Positions 21,301-29,395 of a stretch of DNA of 64,000 nucleotides are shown here, one piece after another. Location of the stretch: the NCBI RefSeq assembly GCF_009909235.1, contig NZ_JAAAPO010000004.1, forward strand, positions 1 to 64,000, in the 5' to 3' direction. The notes under the pieces were generated by a model that worked only from the letters and a program-made list of their open reading frames with translations, was not told the origin of the DNA and did not search any database. The translations under genes and the position numbers were made by a program. Numbering within the stretch: position 1 is the first letter of the stretch; every line of letters begins with the position of its first letter. The DNA comes from Novosphingobium ovatum. GTDB lineage: Bacteria; Pseudomonadota; Alphaproteobacteria; Sphingomonadales; Sphingomonadaceae.

Positions 21301-21650
21301 TAATAGGCGGCCAGATCCTCGGCCAGCGTGGCGTCATAGGTGAAGGGATAGGTCTCGGCGTAATCCTCGACAAAGAAGTCAAAGGGATTGATCACCGCCA
21401 GTTCGGCCAACAGATCGACCTCGATGGCGAAATGGTCGACCGGATCGGGAAACACCACCCGCGCCTGCCAATTGCCGTGCGGGTCCTGTTGCCAGTTCAG
21501 GAAATGGTTGGCCGGGCTGATCTTCAGCGAATAATTCGGCACCGCCGTGCGGCTGTGGGGTGCGGGCCGCAATCGGATGACCTGTGGGCCCAGATGGATC
21601 GGCTTGCTATAGGAATAGCGGGTGAGGTGGTGAAGCCCGGCCTTGATCAT
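18321..21650 (-). CDS. DUF2126 protein with N-terminal transglutaminase domain
   Basis: An 1109-residue protein. The first 300 or so residues are a transglutaminase-like module with its own N-terminal domain and a visible triad: Cys179 ([13 protein letters not shown]), His228 ([10 protein letters not shown]) and Asp244 (WIGLDATWG). The remaining 800 residues form the DUF2126 region with the family hallmarks [44 protein letters not shown] and [13 protein letters not shown]. Comparative work has suggested that this region is a carboxylate-amine ligase of the glutamine-synthetase-like kind; that is a prediction, not a demonstrated activity. No signal peptide is present. It starts 100 bases after the glycosyltransferase gene and overlaps the ATP-grasp gene. 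Confidence 0.9.
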   Translation of the reverse strand: MIKAGLHHLTRYSYSKPIHLGPQVIRLRPAPHSRTAVPNYSLKISPANHFLNWQQDPHGNWQARVVFPDPVDHFAIEVDLLAELAVINPFDFFVEDYAETYPFTYDATLAEDLAAYYDTEDQGPLFEAMVEKFTGHTGRTIDFLVEINAHVNQTVGYVIRMEPGVQTPEETLEVGTGSCRDSAWLLVQLLRRLGFAARFVSGYSIQLTPDVVAVDGPAGVAQDVCDLHAWTEVYVPGAGWIGLDATWGLFAGEGHIPLCTTPHYRSAAPISGGYTTEDGKPVDSDFHFDMRVDRIAEAVRITKPFTDERWAKVLALGEQVDADIRAQDMRLTMGGEPTFIADGDFDAPEWNGDAVGPTKALYADRLIRKLRDEFAPGALLHHGQGKWYPGESLPRWGYSIYWRRDGVPVWRDASLIAGQSPNPVPLSADDAARFLSATATALGVEPDYVQPVYEDAIDWILREAELPENTSPTDPKLDDPEVRERFMRTFQRGLSTPIGHALPVQRWQTKVQPVRRWISEKWRTRRGVLYAVPGDSALGYRLPLGSLPYLTPAQYPYIHPQDPAAPRAPLPDARQRLAELAPLPYVAPQPQIHPSAIEGAVRTAITVEVRHGADGDYLVAFLPPVETLEDYLELIAAIETVAEDTSLPVRIEGYAPPSDPRLAVLKVTPDPGVIEVNIHPAASWAEQVEITEKLYEAARQCGLTADRFMTDGRAVGTGGGNHIVLGGPSLLDSPFIRRPDLLKSFVLYWQRHPSLSYLFSGLCIGPTSQSPRIDEARHDGLYELEIALDQIPGPDQPQPLAWVLDRLLRNSLVDVTGNTHRTEICIDKLFSPDGPTGRLGLVEFRAFEMPPEARMSLAQQLLIRALAAWFWRQPQDGMLVRWGTQLHDRFMLPHCVWDDFLDVLNDLRRAGYDFDPVWFEAQRQFRFPIHGSVQAGGVQLEITHALEPWNVLGETGAIGGTVRYVDNSTERLQVRATGLTPGRHIITCNGRRVPMTPTNQPGEAIGGVRYKAWWPANCLHPMMPPHAPLTFDVVDTWNHRSLGGCVYHVAHPGGRNYDTVPVNSYEAEARRKARFADMGHTPGTIAPPPEELPGEFPMTLDLRRGVHVR

Positions 21651-21750
21651 GGGGCCATGTTGTGCGCCAAACCATTTTGCACCGCAACATCGAAAATGAC
21701 CGTCCCACCCCCGGCATGCGTATTACCACATGGCCGGGGGCGGCACAGGG

Positions 21751-23229
21751 TCATGCGCCCGCTTGCGCTTCCTCGACCCGCGCGGTGAGCGCGGTGCGGT
21801 GCATCCGGCCCCAACTGCCCCCGCCCTGCAAAAACGCCACCCAGCCCCAGATCGCCCCGGCATGGCGCAGCAACTGGAAACAGAACGGCTCGACAAAGCT
21901 GGCCAGCAGCGCCGGGCCCAGATCCAGCCCTTCGGTCTGGCCGGTCCAGCGTTTGTAGATGCCGATCGACCAGATGTGGAAGGTCAGGTCCACCGCCACC
22001 TTGGCCAGCATGATGGCGATGATCGGGCCAGCGGCATAAAACCGTCCCGTGGCGATCAGATAAATCAGGATCAGGAACGCGGCCATGCCATAGATCGGCT
22101 GCACCGTGTCCAGCGCCTTGACCGGCAACATCCGCGTGCCCAACCGGCCATAGGCGGCGTTGCCCACCATGTCGCGGTTCCAGCGCTGTGTTTGCAGGAA
22201 CCCGCCAAACCAGCGGCGGCGCTGGCGCAAAAAGGCCATCGGCCCGGCCGGCGCATCGGTACTGGCCAGCGCATGGCCGATGACGCGCACGGTCCAGTCC
22301 TGACACGTGTCATGGGCGTGGCGGTGCAGGCGATGGATCAGCTCGTAATCCTCGACCATGCAGTCATCGTCAAACCCGCCGACTTCCATCACCGCATCGC
22401 GGCGGAACCCGGCAAAGGCGCCCGAAATCAGCAACAGCGCGTTCTGCCCCATCCACGCATAGCGCGAGAGGAAATTGCGGACATATTCATAGGACTGGAA
22501 CCACTGGAACGCCCGCGCCATGGGCGATTTGCCACAGATCGGGGTCAGCACGCCGGTGGCCGCGACCAGTTGCGGTTCGGCGGCAAAGGCATCGCGCATC
22601 GCTTTCAACGCGCCGGGGGCGAGCAGCGTGTCGGCGTCCAGCGTCACCACCACTTCGGTATCAATCAGCGGCAGCGCGGCGTTCAGCGCCCGCGCCTTGC
22701 CGCCATGGGGCAGGCGCAGCCAGCGCAGATTGGGCCGCACGGGCGAGGGCGGGCTGATCGTGCCCAGCATCGGCGGCTCCAGCCCATAGAGCGCCTTCAT
22801 CACCGCCGGGCTGTCATCGTTTGACCCGTCATCGGCCAGCAGGATCAAATCGGGCGCGCCGTCCTGATCGGCCAGCGTGTCGATGGTGATGCCCAGCACG
22901 GGCGCCTCGTTGCGGGCGGCGATGATCACGCCCAGACTGGGGCGCGGCGCGTCATCGGGCAATGCGGTTGCGGCATTTTCCGACGCGATGAGGGATCGGA
23001 TCTGCCGCGCCGTAAAGCCCAGCAGGAACGTGTCATACAGGATATAGACGATGCCCACCGCCCAACCGGCGATGCTGCTGCGCAGGAATGCCTGCGCCGT
23101 CAGGATCAGGAACAGGATTGGCCCGATGCTGCCGATCACCACGCTGATCCATGGCACGGCCCGCCGCCGGTGACGCGGCGATGCCTGCGCAAAAGCAGCC
23201 GCCATCTGGGAAGACATCGAGTTCATCAT
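21751..23229 (-). CDS. Membrane glycosyltransferase family 2
   Basis: A 492-residue inner-membrane protein. Two hydrophobic segments (about 26-45 and 55-75) precede a cytoplasmic GT-A domain with DDGS (133-136), VVTLDADTL (the DAD metal motif near 198-200), the MVEDYELIHRLH acidic motif and RQRRRWFGG, the Q/RxxRW-like signature of processive glycosyltransferases. Further membrane segments follow (ILIYLIAT, IIAIMLAKVAV). Family 2 members of this build make beta-linked polysaccharides or transfer sugars to lipids. It lies directly upstream of the DUF2126 operon on the same strand, and a divergent cytochrome gene faces it. The sugar donor cannot be read from the sequence. Confidence 0.88.
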   Translation of the reverse strand: MMNSMSSQMAAAFAQASPRHRRRAVPWISVVIGSIGPILFLILTAQAFLRSSIAGWAVGIVYILYDTFLLGFTARQIRSLIASENAATALPDDAPRPSLGVIIAARNEAPVLGITIDTLADQDGAPDLILLADDGSNDDSPAVMKALYGLEPPMLGTISPPSPVRPNLRWLRLPHGGKARALNAALPLIDTEVVVTLDADTLLAPGALKAMRDAFAAEPQLVAATGVLTPICGKSPMARAFQWFQSYEYVRNFLSRYAWMGQNALLLISGAFAGFRRDAVMEVGGFDDDCMVEDYELIHRLHRHAHDTCQDWTVRVIGHALASTDAPAGPMAFLRQRRRWFGGFLQTQRWNRDMVGNAAYGRLGTRMLPVKALDTVQPIYGMAAFLILIYLIATGRFYAAGPIIAIMLAKVAVDLTFHIWSIGIYKRWTGQTEGLDLGPALLASFVEPFCFQLLRHAGAIWGWVAFLQGGGSWGRMHRTALTARVEEAQAGA

Positions 23230-23373
23230 CGCACCCTAATCGTCGAGCGCAGGTGAATGGCAGATTGCCGTTCCTGCACGTCTGTCATACGAACGTCGCA
23301 AGGTTGGCCCTTAACCAAGTGGTCCGTTTTGCGCGACCCAATCAACGTATCAAACCGTAACAGGAGGCGGGAC

Positions 23374-23964
23374 ATGAGCATTCAGCGTTATTCGGGGGTG
23401 GCGATCGTGCTGCACTGGCTGATAGCTGTCGGCATCATCTATAACCTGGTGGCCGGACTGGGGCTGGAAGGTCTGTGGCATCAGGTTGAATTGGAACAGC
23501 TTCCCGCCACCGCCGCGCGCGCGGCCACCGATCTGCACAAATCGATCGGCATCACGGTGCTGGGCCTGGTGGCGATGCGCGTGCTGTGGCGCATTGGCCA
23601 TACGCCCCCGCCCCTGCCCGAAGGCACCAAGCCCGCCGAAGCCAAACTGGCCGCCGCGATCCACCACACGCTCTACCTGCTGATGGTGCTGGTGCCGCTG
23701 TCGGGCTGGCTGCATGATTCGGCATGGAAAGGCGCGGCGGAAAACCCGCTCAAGCTGTTTGGTTCCATCCCCTTCTTCCGCCTGCCGGTGTTTGGCGGCA
23801 TGGACGAAGTGACCAAGGACGCATGGCACGGCGGTCTGGGCGAAGCGCATGAGATCATGGCCTTTGTCCTGATCGCGGCCGTGGCGCTGCACATTCTGGG
23901 CGCGCTCAAGCACTCGCTGATCGACCGCAAGCCGTCGCTCTCGCGCATGTGGTTTGGCAAGTAA
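23374..23964 (+). CDS. Cytochrome b561
   Basis: A 196-residue diheme membrane protein. Four hydrophobic segments contain paired histidines (VLHWLIAVG, TDLHKSIGITVLG, AIHHTLYLLMVLVPLSGWLH, EAHEIMAFVLIAAVALHILGALKHSL). Such prokaryotic b561 proteins shuttle electrons between quinol and a periplasmic acceptor, and CybB-type members act as superoxide:ubiquinone oxidoreductases. The ATG at 23374 is preceded by AGGAGGCGG at good spacing; a longer upstream frame lacks family similarity. It is divergent from the glycosyltransferase gene and followed by the inverted-repeat element. Confidence 0.9.
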   Translation: MSIQRYSGVAIVLHWLIAVGIIYNLVAGLGLEGLWHQVELEQLPATAARAATDLHKSIGITVLGLVAMRVLWRIGHTPPPLPEGTKPAEAKLAAAIHHTLYLLMVLVPLSGWLHDSAWKGAAENPLKLFGSIPFFRLPVFGGMDEVTKDAWHGGLGEAHEIMAFVLIAAVALHILGALKHSLIDRKPSLSRMWFGK

Positions 23965-24044
23965 GGTTTCGCGGTTTCGCGTAACGGTACGCGGGGGAGG
24001 GGCGCTGGCCTTTCTCCCGCGTTTTGCGTTTTGGAGGGGGGGGG

Positions 24045-24274
24045 CCTCCGGCGGGTTAAGGGCGGGAGCCCTTAACAATCCCGTTAATCGGGGCGGTTCT
24101 GGCGTTGCGCTGTTGCGCTATGGGTAAAGCCGCTTCGCGGGAAGACAAGGAATACGCTCTGCCGCGTAGCGGCCTTCACATCGATGCCATAGCCATCAAG
24201 TGCGACGCCGATCAGCAAACCGCGTTGCCATTATGGGGATTGTTAAGGGCGTAACGCCCTTAACCCGCCGGAGG
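24045..24274. repeat. 230-bp element with long inverted terminal repeats
   Basis: A left arm at 24045-24082 (beginning CCTCCGGCGGGTTAAGGGC, ending CCCTTAACAATCCC) and a right arm at 24236-24274 (beginning GGGATTGTTAAGGGCG, ending TTAACCCGCCGGAGG) are near-perfect inverted copies of each other. They differ mainly in the 4-5 central bases. Each arm is itself a palindrome around GTTAAGGGC / GCCCTTAAC. About 153 bases lie between them and carry no convincing gene. The whole sits in a 329-base gap between convergent genes and is preceded by a run of nine G. It resembles a REP/BIME pair or a MITE. It could also act as a bidirectional terminator. Confidence 0.75.
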
Positions 24275-24293
24275 CACCAAACCACCAACCCCA

Positions 24294-25292
24294 TCAAATC
24301 CCGTGATATTCCTTGTACCACCGCACAAAGTTGGGCACGCCGACATCGATGCTGGTGGTGGGTTCATAGCCGTGGTCGCGGCGGATCGCCTCGATATCGG
24401 CGAAGGATTGGCGCACATCGCCCGGCTGCATCGGCTGGAAATCGATCTCGGCCTTTTTGCCGCATTGCTCTTCCAGAATCTCCACCACCTTCATCAGGTG
24501 CTCGCTCTTGTGGTTGCCGATGTTGTACAGGCGGTGTGGTTTGGTGCTGCCGCCTGCCTTTTCCAGCCCATCGTCGGGGGCGGGATTGTCCAGCGATGCC
24601 ATCACCCCGGTGATGATGTCGTCGATATAGGTGAAGTCGCGGTACATATCGCCGTTGTTGAACACGGGGATCGGGCGGCCTTCCAGAATCGCCTTGGTAA
24701 AGATCCACATCATCATGTCCGGGCGGCCCCACGGCCCATAGACCGTGAAAAACCGCAGGCCCGTCAGCGGCACGCGATAGAGGTGGGCGTAGGTTTCGCT
24801 CATCAGCTCATCCGCCTTTTTCGTGGCGGCATACAGGCTGACGGGCTGGTCCACCCGGTCCTCGACGGCAAAGGGCAGTTTGGTGTTGCCGCCATAGACC
24901 GACGAACTGGACGCATAGACCATATTCTCGACCCCGCGGTGGCGGGCGATTTCCAGCATGTTCAGGTGGCCGGCCAGATTGGCCGACAGATAGGCGTGCG
25001 GGTGGGTGATCGAATAGCGCACGCCCGCCTGCGCGCCCAGATGGACGATGCGGTCAAAGCTGTGCTCCTTGAGCGCTTCGACCAGCGGGGTATATTCGGC
25101 AAAGTCCTGACGGACAAAGGCAAAGCGGTTGCCGCCCAGTTCGCGCAGGCGGGCCAGACGGGCTTCCTTCAGCGTGACGTCATAGTAATCATTGACCACA
25201 TCCAGCCCGATTACCGTATCGCCGCGCGCCAACAGCCGCACCGCCAGGCTATAGCCGATGAACCCGGCCGCACCTGTCACCAGAACCTTCAT
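24294..25292 (-). CDS. NAD-dependent epimerase, UDP-glucuronate 4-epimerase type
   Basis: A 332-residue extended-SDR protein. The N-terminus MKVLVTGAAGFIGYSLAVRL holds the GxxGxxG NAD-binding motif. YASSSSVYGG and SLYAATKKADELM carry the catalytic Ser and the Tyr-x3-Lys pair. GRPDMMMWIFTKAILEGRPIPVFNNG and FTYIDDIITGV match UDP-glucuronate/UDP-galacturonate epimerases (LpsL/Cap1J-like) used for capsule or LPS precursors. The ATG at 25292 gives the canonical start; a longer frame adds 40 residues without family similarity. The 3' end abuts the right arm of the inverted-repeat element. Confidence 0.9.
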   Translation of the reverse strand: MKVLVTGAAGFIGYSLAVRLLARGDTVIGLDVVNDYYDVTLKEARLARLRELGGNRFAFVRQDFAEYTPLVEALKEHSFDRIVHLGAQAGVRYSITHPHAYLSANLAGHLNMLEIARHRGVENMVYASSSSVYGGNTKLPFAVEDRVDQPVSLYAATKKADELMSETYAHLYRVPLTGLRFFTVYGPWGRPDMMMWIFTKAILEGRPIPVFNNGDMYRDFTYIDDIITGVMASLDNPAPDDGLEKAGGSTKPHRLYNIGNHKSEHLMKVVEILEEQCGKKAEIDFQPMQPGDVRQSFADIEAIRRDHGYEPTTSIDVGVPNFVRWYKEYHGI

Positions 25293-25582
25293 GAAACGCC
25301 TCCAACCTGCCGGGGTGTGATGCCCGGTGTCCGCCCCCGACATATCGCCCGACCGCCTAACAAAGCATGACTGCCGCCAAAAGGTGAATTGCCTCCGTTT
25401 GGGTTGGGCCATCCGGCAAGGCCCCTAGGTCGGCCGGGCGCGCGGCTGTGGTGGCCTGCGGGACGGGCTGTGGAAAAAGCCGCGTGGAAACCGCGCTTTA
25501 TCGCGGAAATCCGGGCGCGGCGCGGGTTAACAGCTTGTTTAAGCTTTTGCCCGAAAATCCCCGTAATTCCAGGAGGTCCACG

Positions 25583-26158
25583 GTGAAGCAGCACTGGCGA
25601 TTCGCGCGTCCGCAGATTGACGCCGCACAGGCGGCGCCAAACGGATTCGGTCGCAAGCTGATCGCGGATGACAGCGGCGCGATCGCCATGGAATTCGGCC
25701 TGATCGGGCCGATGATGATCGCGCTGGTGCTGGGCATCTTGAACATCGCGCTGATTTTTCTGGCGCAACAGGGCCTGCAATCCACGGTCGAGGAAGCCGG
25801 GCGCATTGTGATGACCGGTCAGGCCCAGAACGCCTCCATGACCCAGGCCCAGTTCAAGACCGCCGCCTGTGCCAAGCTGCCCCCGTTCATGTCGTGCAAC
25901 CGCCTGTATGTCGACGTCAACACCGCCGCTTCCTATGCCACGGCCACCACGGGCCGTGTGACGCTGACCTATAACGCGTCGGGTGTGGTGACCAACACCA
26001 TGAACTATACGCTGGGTTCGCGCGGTGACATCGTGGTGGTGCGGTTGATGTATCTGTGGCCCACGGCCGCATCGGCCTTTGCCGGCAATCTGGTGACCGA
26101 TCAGGGCGGCAACCGTCTGATCACCGCCGTCACCGTGCTGAAAACGGAGTATTACTGA
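25583..26158 (+). CDS. TadE-like pseudopilin
   Basis: A 191-residue protein starting at GTG, chosen because AGGAGG lies 6 bases before it; an upstream ATG in frame has no RBS. After a short basic and polar N-terminal segment comes the TadE signature: DDSGAIAMEFGLIGPMMIAL, a hydrophobic stretch with a processing Glu, then VLGILNIALIFLAQQGL. The rest (residues 60-191) is a Thr/Ala/Val-rich extracytoplasmic domain with two Cys (AACAKLPPFMSC). TadE/TadF are minor pseudopilins of Flp/Tad adhesive pili. It overlaps the next tad-like gene by one base. No Tad secretion ATPase or Flp pilin gene is nearby. Confidence 0.85.
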   Translation: MKQHWRFARPQIDAAQAAPNGFGRKLIADDSGAIAMEFGLIGPMMIALVLGILNIALIFLAQQGLQSTVEEAGRIVMTGQAQNASMTQAQFKTAACAKLPPFMSCNRLYVDVNTAASYATATTGRVTLTYNASGVVTNTMNYTLGSRGDIVVVRLMYLWPTAASAFAGNLVTDQGGNRLITAVTVLKTEYY

Positions 26159-26703
26159 TGCGCGCCCTGCGTCCTTTGGCCGCGGTGTGGCGGCGGTTGT
26201 GGGCCGATCAGACCGGGTCGATCGTGGTCGAATTCGCCTTTGCCGCGCCGATCATGATTTCGCTCTACACCATGACCTATGTCCTGTCCGATGGCTTTGC
26301 CGCCTCGCGCAAGGTGACGGTGACGGCCCATGTCATCACCGATCTGGTCAGCCGCAACGCCAGCGTCACGCCCAGCCAGTTGACGACCATGATGGCGGCC
26401 AGCACGCAGGTGATGCTGCCCTATAACGCGACGGGCGTGACGATCCGCATTTCCCAGCTGTTGGTGGCCACCGGCAACAGCGCCACCGTGGTGTGGAGCC
26501 AGGCGCAGAACGGCACCGCCCGCACGGTGGGGTCAAGCGTGGCGATGCCCTCCGCCATGGCCAGTGTGGGCACCTATGTCATCTATGGCGAGGTGACCTA
26601 TCCCTATACCAGCGCGCTGTACCGCAGCCGCACGCTGAACATGACCGAGACGGTGCTGATCAGCCCGCGCTTGTCCAGTTCGATCCCGCTCAATGCCAAT
26701 TGA
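26158..26703 (+). CDS. TadE/TadF-like pseudopilin
   Basis: A 181-residue protein sharing its start with the last base of the preceding stop codon (TGATG), so it is translationally coupled. The N-terminus is MRALRPLAAVWRRLWADQTG followed by SIVVEFAFAAPIMISLYTMTYVL, a pseudopilin-type segment with Glu at the +5 region. The C-terminal 130 residues look extracytoplasmic and Thr/Ser-rich (LPYNATGVTIRISQLLVATG). It is the second of three consecutive genes for surface-pilus-type proteins and probably a minor Tad pilus component. Exact class (TadE versus TadF) cannot be decided by eye. Confidence 0.83.
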   Translation: MRALRPLAAVWRRLWADQTGSIVVEFAFAAPIMISLYTMTYVLSDGFAASRKVTVTAHVITDLVSRNASVTPSQLTTMMAASTQVMLPYNATGVTIRISQLLVATGNSATVVWSQAQNGTARTVGSSVAMPSAMASVGTYVIYGEVTYPYTSALYRSRTLNMTETVLISPRLSSSIPLNAN

Positions 26704-26736
26704 CGCCTGATGCCTGTGCCCAAAGGTCGCCCTTCC

Positions 26737-28347
26737 ATGAACGCTCCCGCCCTGATCCGCCGCCTGATCGCTCCCTTTGCCGCGATGCACGTGCTGGCGC
26801 GCCGGTTGCGCGATGACACCTCTGGCAACGTACTGATGATTGCGGCAGGCGTGTTGATCCCGCTGACCTTTGCGGTGGGGTTTGGCGTGGATTACGCCCG
26901 CGTGATGAAGGTCAAGAGCCAGTTCGACGCGGCGGCGGACTCGGCCGCGCTGATCGCGGTCAGCGCCACCAACATGCAGAACTCGCAAGGCAGCATGGGG
27001 GCCGTGTCGCGCAAGATGTTCACCGGGCATATTGGCGAACTGCCCAGCGTCAGCTTCAATCAGGGGCAGGACCTGAACATTGACATCAGCACGGTGGGCG
27101 CGCTGAACAACGGCCGTCTGGCGGTGGTGACGTGGCGGGCCAAGGTCAACACGCTGTTCGGCAGCCTGCTGGGGCTGAGCCAGTGGCCGATTTCCGGCGT
27201 GGCCAAGGCGCAGGCGACCAAGGCGCCCTATATGAATTTCTATCTGGTGCTCGACACCAGCCCCTCGATGCTGCTGGCCACGACCAGCACGGGCATTTCG
27301 GCGCTGCGGGCGGTGACGGCGCCCTATTCGTCCAATCCGGGCTATGGCATCGGCTGCGCCTTTGCCTGCCATGTCCAGAACCCCAGTTGGGACGGCGTTG
27401 AAATCCGCACCATCGCCGGGCAACGTTCGGGCGTGCCGGGGGGCGTGCGCATCTATATCGATCCCACCACATGGACCAGCTATGCGTTCAAGGACGTCAA
27501 CAACGCGGGCCAGTTTCAGGTCTACAACCCCGACGGCACGACCCAATGGCTCAGCACGACGATCTCGAACCGGCTGAAGATGGTCGACAGCTGGTGGATC
27601 GCGCGCAACATGGCGGTGTGGTTCCCATCCTATGGCAACGTCAACCTGCGTCTGGATGACTCGCGCGCGGCGGTGCAGCAGTTGATCCCCTATGCCGGCA
27701 GTCAGGCCACCGCCAATGGCGTGGTGTACAAGATGCAGATGTACGGCTTTGACTATCCGCGCGAGGGGCAAAGCAATTCGGCCCGCACGCTGACCAGCAG
27801 CATGGCCGATTTCACCACCATGAGCGCGTCGTCAGTGCCCGATCTGGCGGCCGCAGAGCCCTATCTCTACAGCTCGGGCTGTCCGACGACCACCTATTGC
27901 AACAACGCCGTCAGCACCCGCATGTATGCCATGCTGGGCGAAATGAACACCGCCATGGCCACCCCGGGCGATGGCCTGACCGCCAGTAGCCCGCAGGGGG
28001 TGATGTTGCTGATCACCGATGGCATGCCCGACGACGATCTGTATGGCGGGCGCTATTATCAATACATGACGTCTGACCATCTGGCACGCTGCACCGCGAT
28101 CAAGAACCGGGGCATCCGGATCGCCATTCTGTACACCGAATATGTGGCGTCCTCGATTGATTACCATTCCGGTGTCAGCTGGCTGGTGCCTCTGTTGCCC
28201 ACCGTCGAAACCCAGCTCAAGGCTTGCGCCTCGGTGGGGTCGGACGGGTCGCCGCTGTTCTACAAGGTGACAACCAATCAAAGCATCCCGACCGCGCTGC
28301 AAACGCTGTTCTCGCTGACGGTGCAACAGTCGCACCTGGTGCAATAA
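26737..28347 (+). CDS. TadG-like protein with VWA domain
   Basis: A 536-residue protein. A TadG-like N-terminus (SGNVLMIAAGVLIPLTFAVGFGVDYARVMKVKSQFDAAADSAALIA) gives one membrane anchor. A von Willebrand factor A domain follows: FYLVLDTSPSMLLA contains the DxSxS MIDAS motif and VMLLITDGMPDDDLY the second conserved strand. Several Cys occur in the inserted region (GIGCAFACHVQ, SSGCPTTTYCN). TadG proteins are envelope-anchored parts of Tad pilus systems. An ATG at 26710 is an alternative start; 26737 is preferred because AAAGG precedes it. It closes the three-gene tad-like set. Confidence 0.83.
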   Translation: MNAPALIRRLIAPFAAMHVLARRLRDDTSGNVLMIAAGVLIPLTFAVGFGVDYARVMKVKSQFDAAADSAALIAVSATNMQNSQGSMGAVSRKMFTGHIGELPSVSFNQGQDLNIDISTVGALNNGRLAVVTWRAKVNTLFGSLLGLSQWPISGVAKAQATKAPYMNFYLVLDTSPSMLLATTSTGISALRAVTAPYSSNPGYGIGCAFACHVQNPSWDGVEIRTIAGQRSGVPGGVRIYIDPTTWTSYAFKDVNNAGQFQVYNPDGTTQWLSTTISNRLKMVDSWWIARNMAVWFPSYGNVNLRLDDSRAAVQQLIPYAGSQATANGVVYKMQMYGFDYPREGQSNSARTLTSSMADFTTMSASSVPDLAAAEPYLYSSGCPTTTYCNNAVSTRMYAMLGEMNTAMATPGDGLTASSPQGVMLLITDGMPDDDLYGGRYYQYMTSDHLARCTAIKNRGIRIAILYTEYVASSIDYHSGVSWLVPLLPTVETQLKACASVGSDGSPLFYKVTTNQSIPTALQTLFSLTVQQSHLVQ

Positions 28348-28393
28348 GGCGCGGCTTGACGCGATAGGGCAAGGGGCGCACAGGCTGTGCCCC

Positions 28394-29395
28394 ATGCCTT
28401 TCCTGTCCGACAATGCCGCCGCCGTTCACCCCGCTGTCTGGGCCGCGATGCAGGGGGCCGATGGCGCCGACCGGCCCTATGACAATGACGCCCTCTCGCA
28501 ATCGCTGGACGAGGCGTTTGGCGCGCTATTTGGCCGGGAATGCGCGGTGCTGTGGGTGGCCAGCGGGACGGCGGCCAATTGTCTGGCGCTGGCCGGGATG
28601 GTGCAACCGCACCGGGCGGTGATCTGCCACCGCGCCGCCCATATTCAGGTGGATGAATGCGGCGCGCCGGGGTTCTTTACACATGGGGCGGGCTTGATGC
28701 TGGTCGATGGCGACCACGCGCTGATCACGCCCGAGGCCATCGCCAATGCCATCGCCCCGCTGCGCCGCGATGTGCATCAGGTCTGGCCACAGGCGGTCTC
28801 GATCACCCAGGCCACCGAGGCGGGCTGCGTCTATACCCCCGCGCAAGTCGCAGCGATTGGCGCGAGCGCGCGCGCGCATGATCTGCGGCTGCATATGGAC
28901 GGGGCGCGCTTTGCCAATGCGGTGGCGTTTCTGGGCTGCACCCCGGCGGCGGCCAGTTGCGATGGCGGGGTGGACGCGCTGTCCTTTGGCTGTGTCAAAA
29001 ACGGCGCCATGAACGCCGAGGCGCTGGTGTTTTTCGATTCCCATCTGGCCGATATCACCCGGTACAACCGCAAACGCTCTGGCCATTTGCAGTCAAAAGG
29101 GCGGTTCATGGCGGCGCAATTGCTGGCGATGCTGCGGGGCGATCTGTGGCTGGCCAATGCGCGGGCTGCCAATGCGGCGGCGGGCGAAATCGCCGCTGCC
29201 GCGCCGGGCCGGTTGCTGCACCCGGTGCAGGCGAACGAGGTGTTCATGACCCTGACCGCGACTGAACGCGATGCCCTGCGCGCGCAGGGGTTTGCCTTTT
29301 ACGACTGGGGCGCGGATGGCGCGCGCTTTGTCACGGCATGGGATGCGGACGCGGGCGAAGTTACGGCGCTGGCCCGCGCCTTGGCCGGCCTGTGA
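28394..29395 (+). CDS. ltaE: Low-specificity L-threonine aldolase
   Basis: A 333-residue PLP enzyme of the beta-eliminating-lyase (fold type I) family. It splits L-threonine or L-allo-threonine to glycine and acetaldehyde. Motifs are LSDNAAAVHPAVWAAM at the start, FGRECAVLWVASGTAANCLAL, the LHMDGARFANA segment with the PLP-binding Asp, and SFGCVKNGAMNAEALV with the PLP lysine. Length is normal. It overlaps the downstream EamA transporter by one base. Confidence 0.92.
   Translation: MPFLSDNAAAVHPAVWAAMQGADGADRPYDNDALSQSLDEAFGALFGRECAVLWVASGTAANCLALAGMVQPHRAVICHRAAHIQVDECGAPGFFTHGAGLMLVDGDHALITPEAIANAIAPLRRDVHQVWPQAVSITQATEAGCVYTPAQVAAIGASARAHDLRLHMDGARFANAVAFLGCTPAAASCDGGVDALSFGCVKNGAMNAEALVFFDSHLADITRYNRKRSGHLQSKGRFMAAQLLAMLRGDLWLANARAANAAAGEIAAAAPGRLLHPVQANEVFMTLTATERDALRAQGFAFYDWGADGARFVTAWDADAGEVTALARALAGL

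Noticed and set aside
24036..24044. Run of nine G as a phase-variation tract
   Set aside because: It lies in a non-coding gap between convergent genes, not in or before a coding sequence, so slippage would not alter any protein.
25528..25545. CtrA-like TTAA-N8-TTAA before the tad-like genes
   Set aside because: The consensus spacing is seven bases, and the same loose pattern also occurs inside the inverted-repeat element, so it is not specific.
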